Part shown: one piece after another, positions 27,204 through 35,912 of the stretch
Position numbering within the stretch: the stretch's first letter is position 1
Layout of the letters: every line of letters starts with the position of its first letter
Assembly: GCA_029959285.1 (NCBI GenBank)
Contig: JASCOE010000003.1
Coordinates: 453,481 to 517,480 of the forward strand
Direction of reading: 5' to 3'
DNA from: Flavobacteriaceae bacterium PS02337
Lineage (GTDB): Bacteria > Bacteroidota > Bacteroidia > Flavobacteriales > Flavobacteriaceae
DNA length: 64,000 nt
The notes under the pieces: model-generated
Databases searched by the model: none
Told to the model about the DNA's origin: nothing
Seen by the model: the letters and a program-made list of their open reading frames with translations, nothing else
Program-made: the position numbers and the translations under genes

Positions 27204-27275
27204 TTGAATGAAAACAAAGCTTAATTGAATGCCGTTTCGGAAAATGATTGAAAAATTAAGCTTTGTAACATTCAA
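27204..27275. repeat. long interrupted inverted repeat between susD and GH92
   Basis: TTGAATG (27204-27210) and ACAAAGCTTAATT (27214-27226) are mirrored by AATTAAGCTTTGT (27254-27266) and CATTCAA (27269-27275). This gives 20 paired bases around a 27-base loop. No T tail follows. It lies in a 333-base gap otherwise empty apart from the susD terminator. Confidence 0.85.
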
Positions 27276-27405
27276 CTCAATATCTTTTTGAGAATAAATA
27301 ATAGATTCTCATCGCTAATCTTCTGTTTTTAATTTCGATTTAGAAATAAATCAACCCAAAATAATCCTTTCTAAGCCAATAATGCCCCATCAATAAAAAG
27401 AATAA

Positions 27406-29706
27406 ATGGAACTAAATAAAATCTCTAAAATAGGTCGTATTGCAATAAGTTTAGCCCTTATTTTTTTAGTGTCATGCAACGCGCAAAAATCTGCTTCTCT
27501 AAAAAAGAAACAACTTTCAGACATGGTTTATCCGTTGTTGGACACTGAAAATTCAAGATGGTTTTACTTTTCATCAGCAAGTCGTCCGTTTGGAATGGTA
27601 AATTTAAATCCCGATACAGAAATTAATGGCGATTGGGGAGGCGGTTATAAATACACAACAGATACGGTTAAAGGTTTTAGCCACGTACACGAATGGCAAA
27701 TGTCGGGCGTATCAGTAATGCCAGTAACAGTTTCAACTCAAAATAAAACAACTATTTTTAAAGATTTCTATTCTAAATTCAGTCATAAAAATGAAATTAT
27801 AACACCCGGTTATCATTCCCTAAAATTAGAAAGATATCAAATACAAGCAGAATTAACCAGCACTATAAGAGTTGGTTTTCATCAATATACTTTTCCAGTT
27901 AATGCTCAGAAAGCGGTACTTTTTAACTTGAATACCATTTTGGGGCCTTGTGAAAATACAAATGGGAAATTAGAAAAAAACAATGATTTTGAACTTTCTG
28001 GATCGTTAGTTTTAAGCACCAATTTTAGACGTCCGAAACCATTAACAGTATTTTTTAAAGTTAAAACCAATCTGCCTATTACTTCTGTTGAAAGAGATAA
28101 TCAAACGGGGAATTATTTGGTGAATTTTAATAAAAAAGCTTCAAAACTTTTGATGAAAATCGGAATCTCCTACACTTCAATTGAGAATGCCGATAATAAT
28201 ATGGCAACCGAATTACCAGATTGGGATTTCAATAAAACTGTTGCAGATTCTAGAAATGAATGGAGTAATTTACTGGGAAGAATAAAAATTGAAGGCGGAA
28301 CAGAAACCGAACAAAGAAGATTTTACACTGATCTATGGCATGCATTGCAAGGGAGAAAAAAGATCAGTGATGCAAATGGCTCCTATCCTGATAACACGGG
28401 GGACACATTCAGGATAGGACATTTACCTTTAAATTCAGACGGAAAACCGAAATTTAATCATTATAATTCGGATGCTTTTTGGGGCGCACAATGGACTATA
28501 AATAATCTTTGGGGATTGGTTTATCCAGAAATTATGGAAGAATTTGTGTACTCTTTAATGCAATATTATAAAGACGGAGGTTCAATTCCGCGCGGACCTT
28601 CTGGAGGAAACGATACATATGTAATGACTGGAGCTTCGGCAACGCCATTTATTGTCAGCGCCATTCAAAAAGGAATTGTAAAAGAAGATTTAGAAGCAAT
28701 TTACATCGCACTAAAAAAAGGTCATATGTCAGGCGGAATTATGGCAAAAGCTGGTTATGAACATAAAACCAGTATTGGCGGCGGATTAAAATATTATTTA
28801 GAGAAAGGATATGTGCCGTATCCGCTTCCTGAAGGAAATTTTGGAAGTCATGAAGACGGTGCAAGTCAGACTTTGGAATATGCGTATCAAGATTGGACTT
28901 TAGCGCAATTGGCTAAAAAACTAAATCATGAAGACGATTATAATTATTTTATGAAAAGATCAAAAAACTACCAAAATGTTTTTGATGGAACGATTGGTTG
29001 GATGCGTCCAAAAAATGTCGACGGAAAATGGCGTGAAAATTACGATCCGTACCAATATGAAAATGGTTTTATAGAATCTAATGGAGCACAATCAACTTGG
29101 TTTGTACCGCATGATATTCTAGGTTTAGCTAATTTAATGGGAGGAAAAGAAAAAGCTGTAACTAAACTAAACGAACAATTTCAAGGTGCTAAAAAACAAA
29201 AATATACTTCTGGTACATCGCACGATGCAGAATTGCACCCAGAATTCAGTAGAATTCCTGTAAATTTTGGAAATCAGCCTTCAATACAAACCTCAAATAT
29301 TTTTACGGTTTTAGGAAGACCAGATTTATCGCAATATTGGACAAGAAATGTAGTAAAAGAAACCTTCAGCGGATTATCGCCTGCAACAGGTTATAATGGA
29401 GATGAAGATCAAGGATTAATGGGAAGTTTGAATGTTCTCTTAAAAATTGGTTTATTTCAAATGAATGGTGGAACAGACAAAGATGCCGTTTATCAAATCG
29501 GAAGTCCAATATTCAATAAAATAACAATTGATTTAAATTCGAAATTCTATTCAGGAAAAACATTTGTTATTAAAGCTCAAAATAATAGTATTGATAATGT
29601 GTATATAAAAGAGATAAAATACAATAATAAAGCAGTAGAAAATTTTACGCTTTCGCACCAAGATATTACAAATGGCGGAGAATTAATTTTAGAAATGTCT
29701 AAGTAA
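27406..29706 (+). CDS. GH92 family glycosidase (alpha-mannosidase type), lipoprotein
   Basis: Calcium-dependent exo-alpha-mannosidase family protein of 766 residues. A lipoprotein signal ends at the Cys of FLVSCNAQ, so it is probably anchored at the outer membrane or cell surface. The N-terminal beta-sandwich (about 35-270) has SASRPFGMVNLNPDTE and KGFSHVHEWQMSGV. The (alpha/alpha)6 catalytic domain follows, with FYTDLWHALQGR, GAQWTINNLWGLVYPEI and the acidic motif Asp666-Glu667-Asp668 in YNGDEDQGLMGS. The stretch after this motif (SLNVLLKIGLF) departs from the more common SAWYVFSALGF, so linkage preference may differ. It pairs with the second GH92 at 29832. Confidence 0.9.
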   Translation: MELNKISKIGRIAISLALIFLVSCNAQKSASLKKKQLSDMVYPLLDTENSRWFYFSSASRPFGMVNLNPDTEINGDWGGGYKYTTDTVKGFSHVHEWQMSGVSVMPVTVSTQNKTTIFKDFYSKFSHKNEIITPGYHSLKLERYQIQAELTSTIRVGFHQYTFPVNAQKAVLFNLNTILGPCENTNGKLEKNNDFELSGSLVLSTNFRRPKPLTVFFKVKTNLPITSVERDNQTGNYLVNFNKKASKLLMKIGISYTSIENADNNMATELPDWDFNKTVADSRNEWSNLLGRIKIEGGTETEQRRFYTDLWHALQGRKKISDANGSYPDNTGDTFRIGHLPLNSDGKPKFNHYNSDAFWGAQWTINNLWGLVYPEIMEEFVYSLMQYYKDGGSIPRGPSGGNDTYVMTGASATPFIVSAIQKGIVKEDLEAIYIALKKGHMSGGIMAKAGYEHKTSIGGGLKYYLEKGYVPYPLPEGNFGSHEDGASQTLEYAYQDWTLAQLAKKLNHEDDYNYFMKRSKNYQNVFDGTIGWMRPKNVDGKWRENYDPYQYENGFIESNGAQSTWFVPHDILGLANLMGGKEKAVTKLNEQFQGAKKQKYTSGTSHDAELHPEFSRIPVNFGNQPSIQTSNIFTVLGRPDLSQYWTRNVVKETFSGLSPATGYNGDEDQGLMGSLNVLLKIGLFQMNGGTDKDAVYQIGSPIFNKITIDLNSKFYSGKTFVIKAQNNSIDNVYIKEIKYNNKAVENFTLSHQDITNGGELILEMSK

Positions 29707-29720
29707 ATATTTGTAATAAG

Positions 29721-29798
29721 TTTTTTTGCCACAGATTTTAAGGATTAAATTGATTTTAAAATAATCCTAATAATCAGTGAAATCAGTGGCAAAAAAAA
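29721..29798. repeat. palindromic intergenic repeat (GCCACAGATT type)
   Basis: TTTTTTTGCCAC (29721-29732) and GTGGCAAAAAAA (29786-29797) form the outer arms; GATT/AATC continues the pairing with one mismatch. It fills the gap between the two GH92 genes and shares its arm word with the elements at 32685 and 39956. Confidence 0.85.
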
Positions 29799-29831
29799 TG
29801 AGTTTTGTTCTTAAAGAAATAAAAATAAATA

Positions 29832-32105
29832 ATGAAAATATCTAGTAAAAATATACTTTTAGGAATATCATTTTTGTTTGCAATAACTATTAATGCTCAA
29901 AAAACTGTACATCAATATGTAGATCCAATGATTGGTTCTGAAGGAGTTGGTAGGGTTTTTATCGGGCCTTCATGTCCGTACGGAATGGTTAAACCAAGTC
30001 CAGACTGTACTTCGAGTCCAAATAGCGGTTGGTTGCCAATGCCAAAAGAAGTGACAGGTTTCAGCCAAGTGCACGTAAGCGGAACTGGCGGCGGACCAAA
30101 ATATGGGAATATTCAAATTATGCCTTTTTCTGGAGCTTTAGATAAAATGGATCAAACCTCATTTAGAGCTGAAGAAAATGTTAAACTAGGTTATTACGAA
30201 ACTGTTTTTAAAGAAAATAAAATCAAAACAGAAATAACTACGGGCGAAAAAGTATCTTTTTATAGAATAACGTATCCAAAAAATACTTCAAAAGAATTAA
30301 AAATTGATCTAGGATTTTTTCTAGGTGAAGAAAAAATTCCTGACGCTAGAGAAGCGCAGCAGTTTGTAGGCTCGCAAATCGAAATTGTTTCTGATACAGA
30401 AGTTAGAGGTTACAGCAGAATTAGAGGCGGTTGGAATAACGGACGCGCTTATACGGTTTATTTTTGGGCAACTTTCGATCAGCCAATTGCAAAATATGTG
30501 ACTTTTAAAGACGGAAAATTTTATAACAATCAAAAAGCGCAGTTTGATTCTGGAAAGAAAACCGCAGCTTTACTTTCTTTTGGAAACTCTGGAAAAGAAG
30601 AATTAAATGTCAAAATCGGAATTTCTTTTTTAAGTGAATTAAAAGCAAAAAACAATATTGAAGTTGAAATTCCGCACTGGAATTTCGATAATGTTTTAGT
30701 TGCATTAGAAAATAAATGGGAAAATCTCTTAAATCGAATTCAGCTTTCTGCAGATACTTCAGAAGAATATAAAAAAATGTTCTACACAGGTTTGTATCAC
30801 ACGATGATTATGCCTGTTGACAGAAGTGATGAAAATCCATTGTGGACTGACGATGCGCCTTATTACGATGATTTTTACACGATTTGGGATACATTCAGAA
30901 CTTCAAGTCCGTTGATAACATTGATAGACTCGAAACGAAAAGTTGACATTATCAATGCGATGTTAAACATTTATAAACGCGAAGGATATTTGCCAGAAGG
31001 AAGAAGCGGAAATGATAACGGAAGAACGCAAGGCGGTTCTAATGCTGAGGTTGTTATTGCTGATGCTTTCGTAAAAAACTTAAAAGGAATAGATTATGAG
31101 TTAGCACTTCAAGCAATGCTAAAAGACGCAACAGTTCCTCCGGGAGGAAATGAAGAAAAAGAAGGAAGAGGCGGATTGATAGATTATCTAAAATTAGGTT
31201 ACGTTCCGTACGGTACAGATCGCGCTGGAAACCGAACTATCGATTATTCATACAATGACTATAATATTGCTGTTGTTGCCAAAGGATTAGGAAAAACAGA
31301 TTTGTACAATCAATACATGAAACAAGCCGAAAACTGGCAGAATTTATGGCGCTCAGATTACGAAAATAATGGAGCAAAAGGCTTCATTATGCCAAAAGAC
31401 AAAGATGGAAATTGGCTAGATGATGTTGTTTTTGGGGAATCTAAAATCCAGAAACCGACTTTTAAATATACGCCTGTAATTATCGAATCGCCTTGGTATG
31501 TTTGCCATTGGTGCGTGTTTTTCTACGAAGGAACTTCTTGGGAATATTCATTTAGCCTTCCGCATGATATTCCAGAATTGGTGAAAAAGTCAGGTGGAGA
31601 AAAAGCATTTGAAAACCGATTAAATACTTTCTTTGATAATGATTTATTTAATGTTGCCAACGAACCTTCATTTTTAACACCTTGTTTATATCATTGGATT
31701 GGAAAACCATATTTAAGCAGCGACAGAATCAGAACGATTATAAAAAATAGTTTCAACACTTCTAGGGAAGGTTTGCCAGGAAATGATGATTCTGGTGCAA
31801 TGTCATCGTGGTTAGCTTTCCACATGATGGGATTATATCCGAATGCGGGACAGCCTTATTATCTTATTAATACACCGCTGATTAAGGAAACAGTTATGAA
31901 ATTAGAAAACGGTAAAAGTTTCAAAATCACAGCTAAAAAAATGAGCGATAAAAACAAATATGTAAAAGCTGCATTTTTGAATGGGAAGCCATTTAATCAA
32001 GCTTGGATTTTGCATGAAGATATTAATAACGGAGGAGAACTTGTTCTTGAAATGGATTCTAAACCTTCAAAATGGGGAACAACAATTTTACCGCCAGCAA
32101 AATAA
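29832..32105 (+). CDS. GH92 family glycosidase (alpha-mannosidase type)
   Basis: Second GH92 exo-alpha-mannosidase family protein, 757 residues, with an ordinary signal peptide at 1-22 (ITINAQ) rather than a lipoprotein signal. The beta-sandwich contains GPSCPYGMVKPSPDCT and VTGFSQVHVSGTGGGPKYG. The catalytic domain contains YTGLYHTMIMPVD, YDDFYTIWDTFRTSSPL and LPEGRSGNDNGRTQGG, and Asp652/Asp653 in GNDDSGAMSSWLAF. The two GH92 genes belong to clearly different subgroups of the family, so they likely cut different mannose linkages. The next gene starts one base after the stop codon. Confidence 0.94.
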   Translation: MKISSKNILLGISFLFAITINAQKTVHQYVDPMIGSEGVGRVFIGPSCPYGMVKPSPDCTSSPNSGWLPMPKEVTGFSQVHVSGTGGGPKYGNIQIMPFSGALDKMDQTSFRAEENVKLGYYETVFKENKIKTEITTGEKVSFYRITYPKNTSKELKIDLGFFLGEEKIPDAREAQQFVGSQIEIVSDTEVRGYSRIRGGWNNGRAYTVYFWATFDQPIAKYVTFKDGKFYNNQKAQFDSGKKTAALLSFGNSGKEELNVKIGISFLSELKAKNNIEVEIPHWNFDNVLVALENKWENLLNRIQLSADTSEEYKKMFYTGLYHTMIMPVDRSDENPLWTDDAPYYDDFYTIWDTFRTSSPLITLIDSKRKVDIINAMLNIYKREGYLPEGRSGNDNGRTQGGSNAEVVIADAFVKNLKGIDYELALQAMLKDATVPPGGNEEKEGRGGLIDYLKLGYVPYGTDRAGNRTIDYSYNDYNIAVVAKGLGKTDLYNQYMKQAENWQNLWRSDYENNGAKGFIMPKDKDGNWLDDVVFGESKIQKPTFKYTPVIIESPWYVCHWCVFFYEGTSWEYSFSLPHDIPELVKKSGGEKAFENRLNTFFDNDLFNVANEPSFLTPCLYHWIGKPYLSSDRIRTIIKNSFNTSREGLPGNDDSGAMSSWLAFHMMGLYPNAGQPYYLINTPLIKETVMKLENGKSFKITAKKMSDKNKYVKAAFLNGKPFNQAWILHEDINNGGELVLEMDSKPSKWGTTILPPAK

Positions 32106-32106
32106 A

Positions 32107-32682
32107 ATGATAAGCAAGATGAAAAATATATTTTTAATGATTCTTTTCTGCATTGTTTATCAGAAAGGAATAGCACAGAATTACATTCCGACAATAAAAA
32201 ATAACACAGAGCTAAATTACGTTTGCAAACTTCATGGACAAACCAGAACGCTTTCGCTTAAAGCTGAAACAAAAGGTGACGGTTTAACTTTTAAACTAGA
32301 AACCAGAGGCGTAAAAAGTAGTATTGTGATGCTTCCAGAAGCTGTAAAAAACGGAACAGAATTAAGTTTTAATCAGGGTGAATATGCACCAGTTTTGAAC
32401 TTAAAGCCAACCGAAACTTTTTTCATGATTTCGAGATCAGCTTATCAAAATTTAGTGAAAAATAATTCATTTATCTATAATAACACAACTTATATTTTAG
32501 ATAAAAATAATGACAAAAAGAGTATTTCTATTGACGGAAAGACTGTCGAAACTTTACACGTAATTGCACAAATCGATGAAACAGAAATGTGGATTGTAAA
32601 AAATCCTGAATTTCCATTAATCTGTAAAATAATTAAGAATCCGCTAGGGATCAATCCAACATTAGTAAAAGTAGTGGATTAA
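32107..32682 (+). CDS. secreted protein of unknown function
   Basis: Exported protein of 191 residues from the ATG at 32107; a start at 32119 (MKNIFLMILF) is equally good. The signal peptide ends in GIAQ. The mature part is mostly beta-strand sequence with no Cys except one near its N-terminus and one close to the C-terminus (LICKIIKNP). I recognise no domain. It follows the second GH92 gene with a one-base gap, so it is translated from the same message and may bind or help process the same glycan. The reading frame extends upstream into GH92, but a start inside that gene is unlikely. Confidence 0.75.
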   Translation: MISKMKNIFLMILFCIVYQKGIAQNYIPTIKNNTELNYVCKLHGQTRTLSLKAETKGDGLTFKLETRGVKSSIVMLPEAVKNGTELSFNQGEYAPVLNLKPTETFFMISRSAYQNLVKNNSFIYNNTTYILDKNNDKKSISIDGKTVETLHVIAQIDETEMWIVKNPEFPLICKIIKNPLGINPTLVKVVD

Positions 32683-32684
32683 TT

Positions 32685-32783
32685 TTTTTAAGCCACAGAT
32701 TAAAATGATTAACACAGATTAATTAACAGATTAATTAATTGTATAAAAAAAACCTTTTAATCTTTTTAATCTGTGGCAAAAAA
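32685..32783. repeat. palindromic intergenic repeat (GCCACAGATT type)
   Basis: GCCACAGATTAAAA (32692-32705) is mirrored by TTTTTAATCTGTGGC (32763-32777), with A/T runs outside. The AT-rich middle contains further copies of ACAGATTAATTAA. Confidence 0.88.
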
Positions 32784-32959
32784 TAAATATGAATTACACA
32801 TAGTAAAAAGAAAAAGTAAAAAGAGATTTTGGGGTTTAAAATTTTTCACATTTTGAGTATAAATTGATAATTTCTGAACATTAGACAGAATTCTTGGCAA
32901 ATTGTTGAAAGTTGTTTTTAAATTTACAGGAATTACACTTAAACTATAATATTTAAATT

Positions 32960-33811
32960 ATGAAATTATCTATCGTAACCTCTTTACTTTTTTGCTGCAT
33001 TTGTTTCGGACAAAATAATACAGACACCAGTTTGTATATGAAGTCTGATAAAATTACGTACTTAACAGATATTGGCTCAGAATCAGGAGATTTATATAAA
33101 ACAATCGGACATCATGGCCCAGCTGTAGAAAACGAATGGATGGCCTTGAGAATTTACTTCAGCGATAAAGTTGCGATTGATGTTTATTCTAAAGCAAAAC
33201 CAGGTTTAGAATTAAGAAAAGCAAATTGGTATCCGACGCCGCAACAGCAAAAAGAAGGTTGGGGAGCCGATTATTATAAAGTAGCTTCAACTGTTGGTTT
33301 GGGAGGTGTAAAACTTTGGGACGGAGAAAAAGTTGTGCCTTTAAATCCGGTAACAAATCGTTTGGCTCGCGTAGGTAAAACAGATACAACTTCTTGGATG
33401 GAAATGATTTCAAGAGGCGTGCCTTACAAAGGAAAAAAAGTAGACATTTTAGTTCGTGTAACGGTATTTTCTGGTAAAAGAGAAGCTAAAGTTGAGGCGA
33501 TTTCTTTAACTGGAGAAAAAGTACAATTTGCGACGGGAATCAATTATTTTAAAGATTTCGGAACTAAAAAAGGAACAAATTATATTGCAGTTTGGGGAAA
33601 ACATCCAGAAGACGTAGCAGCAGAAATTGTAGAAATTGGCGCTGCAATTATGTACAATCCAAAAGATTATGAAAAAACTACAGACGACGGTACGCAATAT
33701 TTATTGATTTCGAAACCTGCAAAGAGTTTAGAAACTTCGATTATATCTTCAAGTGCAAGAGAAACAGAACTAAACACTTTAGATAAATTAGAAGCTTACA
33801 TCAAAAAGTAA
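32960..33811 (+). CDS. DUF4861-like secreted protein
   Basis: Exported protein of 283 residues with signal peptide 1-17 (CICFGQ). The segments TIGHHGPAVENEWMALRIYF, AIDVYSKAKPGLELRK, GWGADYYKVASTVGLGG and RKVEA-like beta strands resemble the DUF4861 family, which is common in Bacteroidota glycan loci, often beside pectin or alginate enzymes. Such proteins look like beta-sandwich carbohydrate-active or binding proteins, but no activity is assured. Repeats isolate the gene on both sides; a weak promoter match (TAAATTTA near 32915) precedes it. The family call rests on remembered motifs. Confidence 0.7.
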   Translation: MKLSIVTSLLFCCICFGQNNTDTSLYMKSDKITYLTDIGSESGDLYKTIGHHGPAVENEWMALRIYFSDKVAIDVYSKAKPGLELRKANWYPTPQQQKEGWGADYYKVASTVGLGGVKLWDGEKVVPLNPVTNRLARVGKTDTTSWMEMISRGVPYKGKKVDILVRVTVFSGKREAKVEAISLTGEKVQFATGINYFKDFGTKKGTNYIAVWGKHPEDVAAEIVEIGAAIMYNPKDYEKTTDDGTQYLLISKPAKSLETSIISSSARETELNTLDKLEAYIKK

Positions 33812-33832
33812 TAGAATTATCCTTTAAGTATG

Positions 33833-33964
33833 GACGCGGATTGAACGGATTTACTTCGTAAAGACGCGGATTAAAACGGATAATCTATTTATGTTTTTTG
33901 TAAGATTAATAAAAAATCCGTTTAATCCGCGTCTTCGCGTTAGCGAATCTGTTTAATCCGCGTC
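33833..33964. repeat. nested palindromic repeat (GACGCGGATT type)
   Basis: Two copies of GACGCGGATT (33833 and 33863) face two copies of AATCCGCGTC (ending 33933 and 33964). The inner pair GACGCGGATTAAAACGGAT (33863-33881) matches ATCCGTTTAATCCGCGTC (33916-33933), and the outer pair is 33833-33850 with 33949-33964. It fills the gap between the DUF4861 and phosphoesterase genes. Confidence 0.88.
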
Positions 33965-34033
33965 TAATTTTATAGGTTTTCTATTTTTAAATAGGACAAA
34001 TAACGGATAATCATAAAAATTAAAATATAATAA

Positions 34034-35860
34034 ATGCTTAGAATATCGGCTATATTAGTACTATTACTTTCTTTAAATTCCTGCAAATCACAGCAGAATA
34101 CCAAAAAAGAAGTTCAAATTGCTTTTATAGCCGATGTTCATTTACAAGATATTTTTGCCAAGTTTGAGGATAGCGATTATAAAGGAATCAAAAATCATAA
34201 AACGGGTGAGTATGTTAATATCAGAACCATGAATGCACAATTGCATTCTACCAGAATCTTCAATGAAAATTACTTCGCTTTTTTAGAAGCTTTAAATGAT
34301 ATTGTCAAAAGAAATATCAAACAAGTTGTACTTCCAGGCGATTTTAGCGATGACGGACAGCCTGTTCACGTTCGCGGATTGCGAAAAATTCTTGATGAAT
34401 ATTCAAAAAAATACGGAATTTCATTTTTTGTAACTACAGGAAATCACGATGTTGTAAAACCATTTTCTCAAGATGCCACTAAAACTGATTTTTTAGGAAA
34501 AGATGGAAAAGAGCAAATTATAAGTTCTAAAAACAATTTGAACAAAACTAAGAGTGATCTACAGCCAATTATTACCGCAGATATAAAAAATTGGGGTTAT
34601 CAAGAAACCATTCAAGAAATGCGAGATTTTGGTTTTTTTCCTAAAAAAAACGATTTGTATTGGGAAACTCCATTTTCAGATTACAGTTACGACCAATATA
34701 ATTTTGAAAAAGCCCAAAAAGAATCTGCTTTAGAAAAAAGAACGTATCTAATAAAAAACACCAATCTATTTCTTCCAGATGCGAGTTATTTAGTTGAGCC
34801 TGTAAAAGGAATTTGGCTTTTGGCAATAGATGCCAATGCGTATGTTCCAAACGAAAAATTATCAGGTTTGCCTAATAATCCAAATGATTTTTCGGGAGCA
34901 AATACGGGTTATAATAATGTTCTGATTTATAAAAGTCATCTAATAAATTGGGTTAAAAAAGTTTCCGCGGAAGCGAAACATAAAGGAAAAATTTTGATTG
35001 CTTTTAGTCATTATCCAATGGTTGAATTTAATGATGATGCTTCGCCTGAATTAAAACAACTTTTTGGCGCAAACAAAATGCAATTGCACCGAGTTCCAGA
35101 TGAAGAAGTGGCAAAGCAATTTGCAGATGCTGGAATTCAGATTCATTTTGGCGGACATATGCATATTAATGATACTGGTGTAAGAACTTCGGCAAAAGGA
35201 AATACTTTGTTTAATATTCAAACGCCGTCGCTTGCTGCTTACATGCCAGCGTATAAAATATTGACGATTCATTCAAAAACTGAATTTGAAGTCGAAACGA
35301 TTGTAATTGGGAAAGTGCCTAATTTTGATAGTTTATTTGATTTATACGAACAAGAATATGCTCATTTACAAAATATTAAAAGCGATCAAATTTGGAATAA
35401 AGAAATTTTAAAAGCCAAAGATTATAAAGATTTTACCAATTGGCATTTAAAAGAATTAGTTCGTTTACGATTCTTGCCCGAAGATTTTCCAGTAGATTTC
35501 TTAAAATCAATCGAAAAACTTTCTGGTAAAGATTTATTAGAGTTGAATAAAAATACAACTGAAATCAATCAAGATTTAAAGACAAATTCTTTGACAATTT
35601 CTGATTTTGAATCGTGGACTGGATTTGATATGATTTTTGATTTTTATCGCCTAAAAAGTGCCGATGAATTGGCTTTTTCTGAAATAGGAAAGCAGAGATT
35701 AAAACAATATGAATTGATCTGCAAGCAGTTAAAAAAATCAAATGATCCTAAACTGATTTTATGGGCAGAAATATTTTGGAAAACCATGAATGGCGAGCCT
35801 TCCGATCATTTTAAAATTGATTTGAAAAATAACAAAATCGATAATTTATCTGTTAAATAA
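34034..35860 (+). CDS. calcineurin-like metallophosphoesterase lipoprotein
   Basis: Binuclear-metal phosphoesterase of 608 residues anchored by a lipoprotein signal (LSLNSCKSQ). Metal-site motifs are Asp34-x-His36 (ADVHL), GDFSDDGQ, GNHD at 136-139, SHYP, and GGHMH with His375 and His377. All five classic motifs are present. The C-terminal 180 residues are helical and have no assigned domain. Its place beside glycosidases suggests it removes phosphate from glycan or inositol phosphates, but the substrate cannot be read from sequence. The HTCS regulator gene follows 52 bases later. Confidence 0.9.
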   Translation: MLRISAILVLLLSLNSCKSQQNTKKEVQIAFIADVHLQDIFAKFEDSDYKGIKNHKTGEYVNIRTMNAQLHSTRIFNENYFAFLEALNDIVKRNIKQVVLPGDFSDDGQPVHVRGLRKILDEYSKKYGISFFVTTGNHDVVKPFSQDATKTDFLGKDGKEQIISSKNNLNKTKSDLQPIITADIKNWGYQETIQEMRDFGFFPKKNDLYWETPFSDYSYDQYNFEKAQKESALEKRTYLIKNTNLFLPDASYLVEPVKGIWLLAIDANAYVPNEKLSGLPNNPNDFSGANTGYNNVLIYKSHLINWVKKVSAEAKHKGKILIAFSHYPMVEFNDDASPELKQLFGANKMQLHRVPDEEVAKQFADAGIQIHFGGHMHINDTGVRTSAKGNTLFNIQTPSLAAYMPAYKILTIHSKTEFEVETIVIGKVPNFDSLFDLYEQEYAHLQNIKSDQIWNKEILKAKDYKDFTNWHLKELVRLRFLPEDFPVDFLKSIEKLSGKDLLELNKNTTEINQDLKTNSLTISDFESWTGFDMIFDFYRLKSADELAFSEIGKQRLKQYELICKQLKKSNDPKLILWAEIFWKTMNGEPSDHFKIDLKNNKIDNLSVK

Positions 35861-35912
35861 TTTCGTTATTTATTAAATCAAAAAGATTAAATTGCATTTA
35901 TAATTTATTTCC

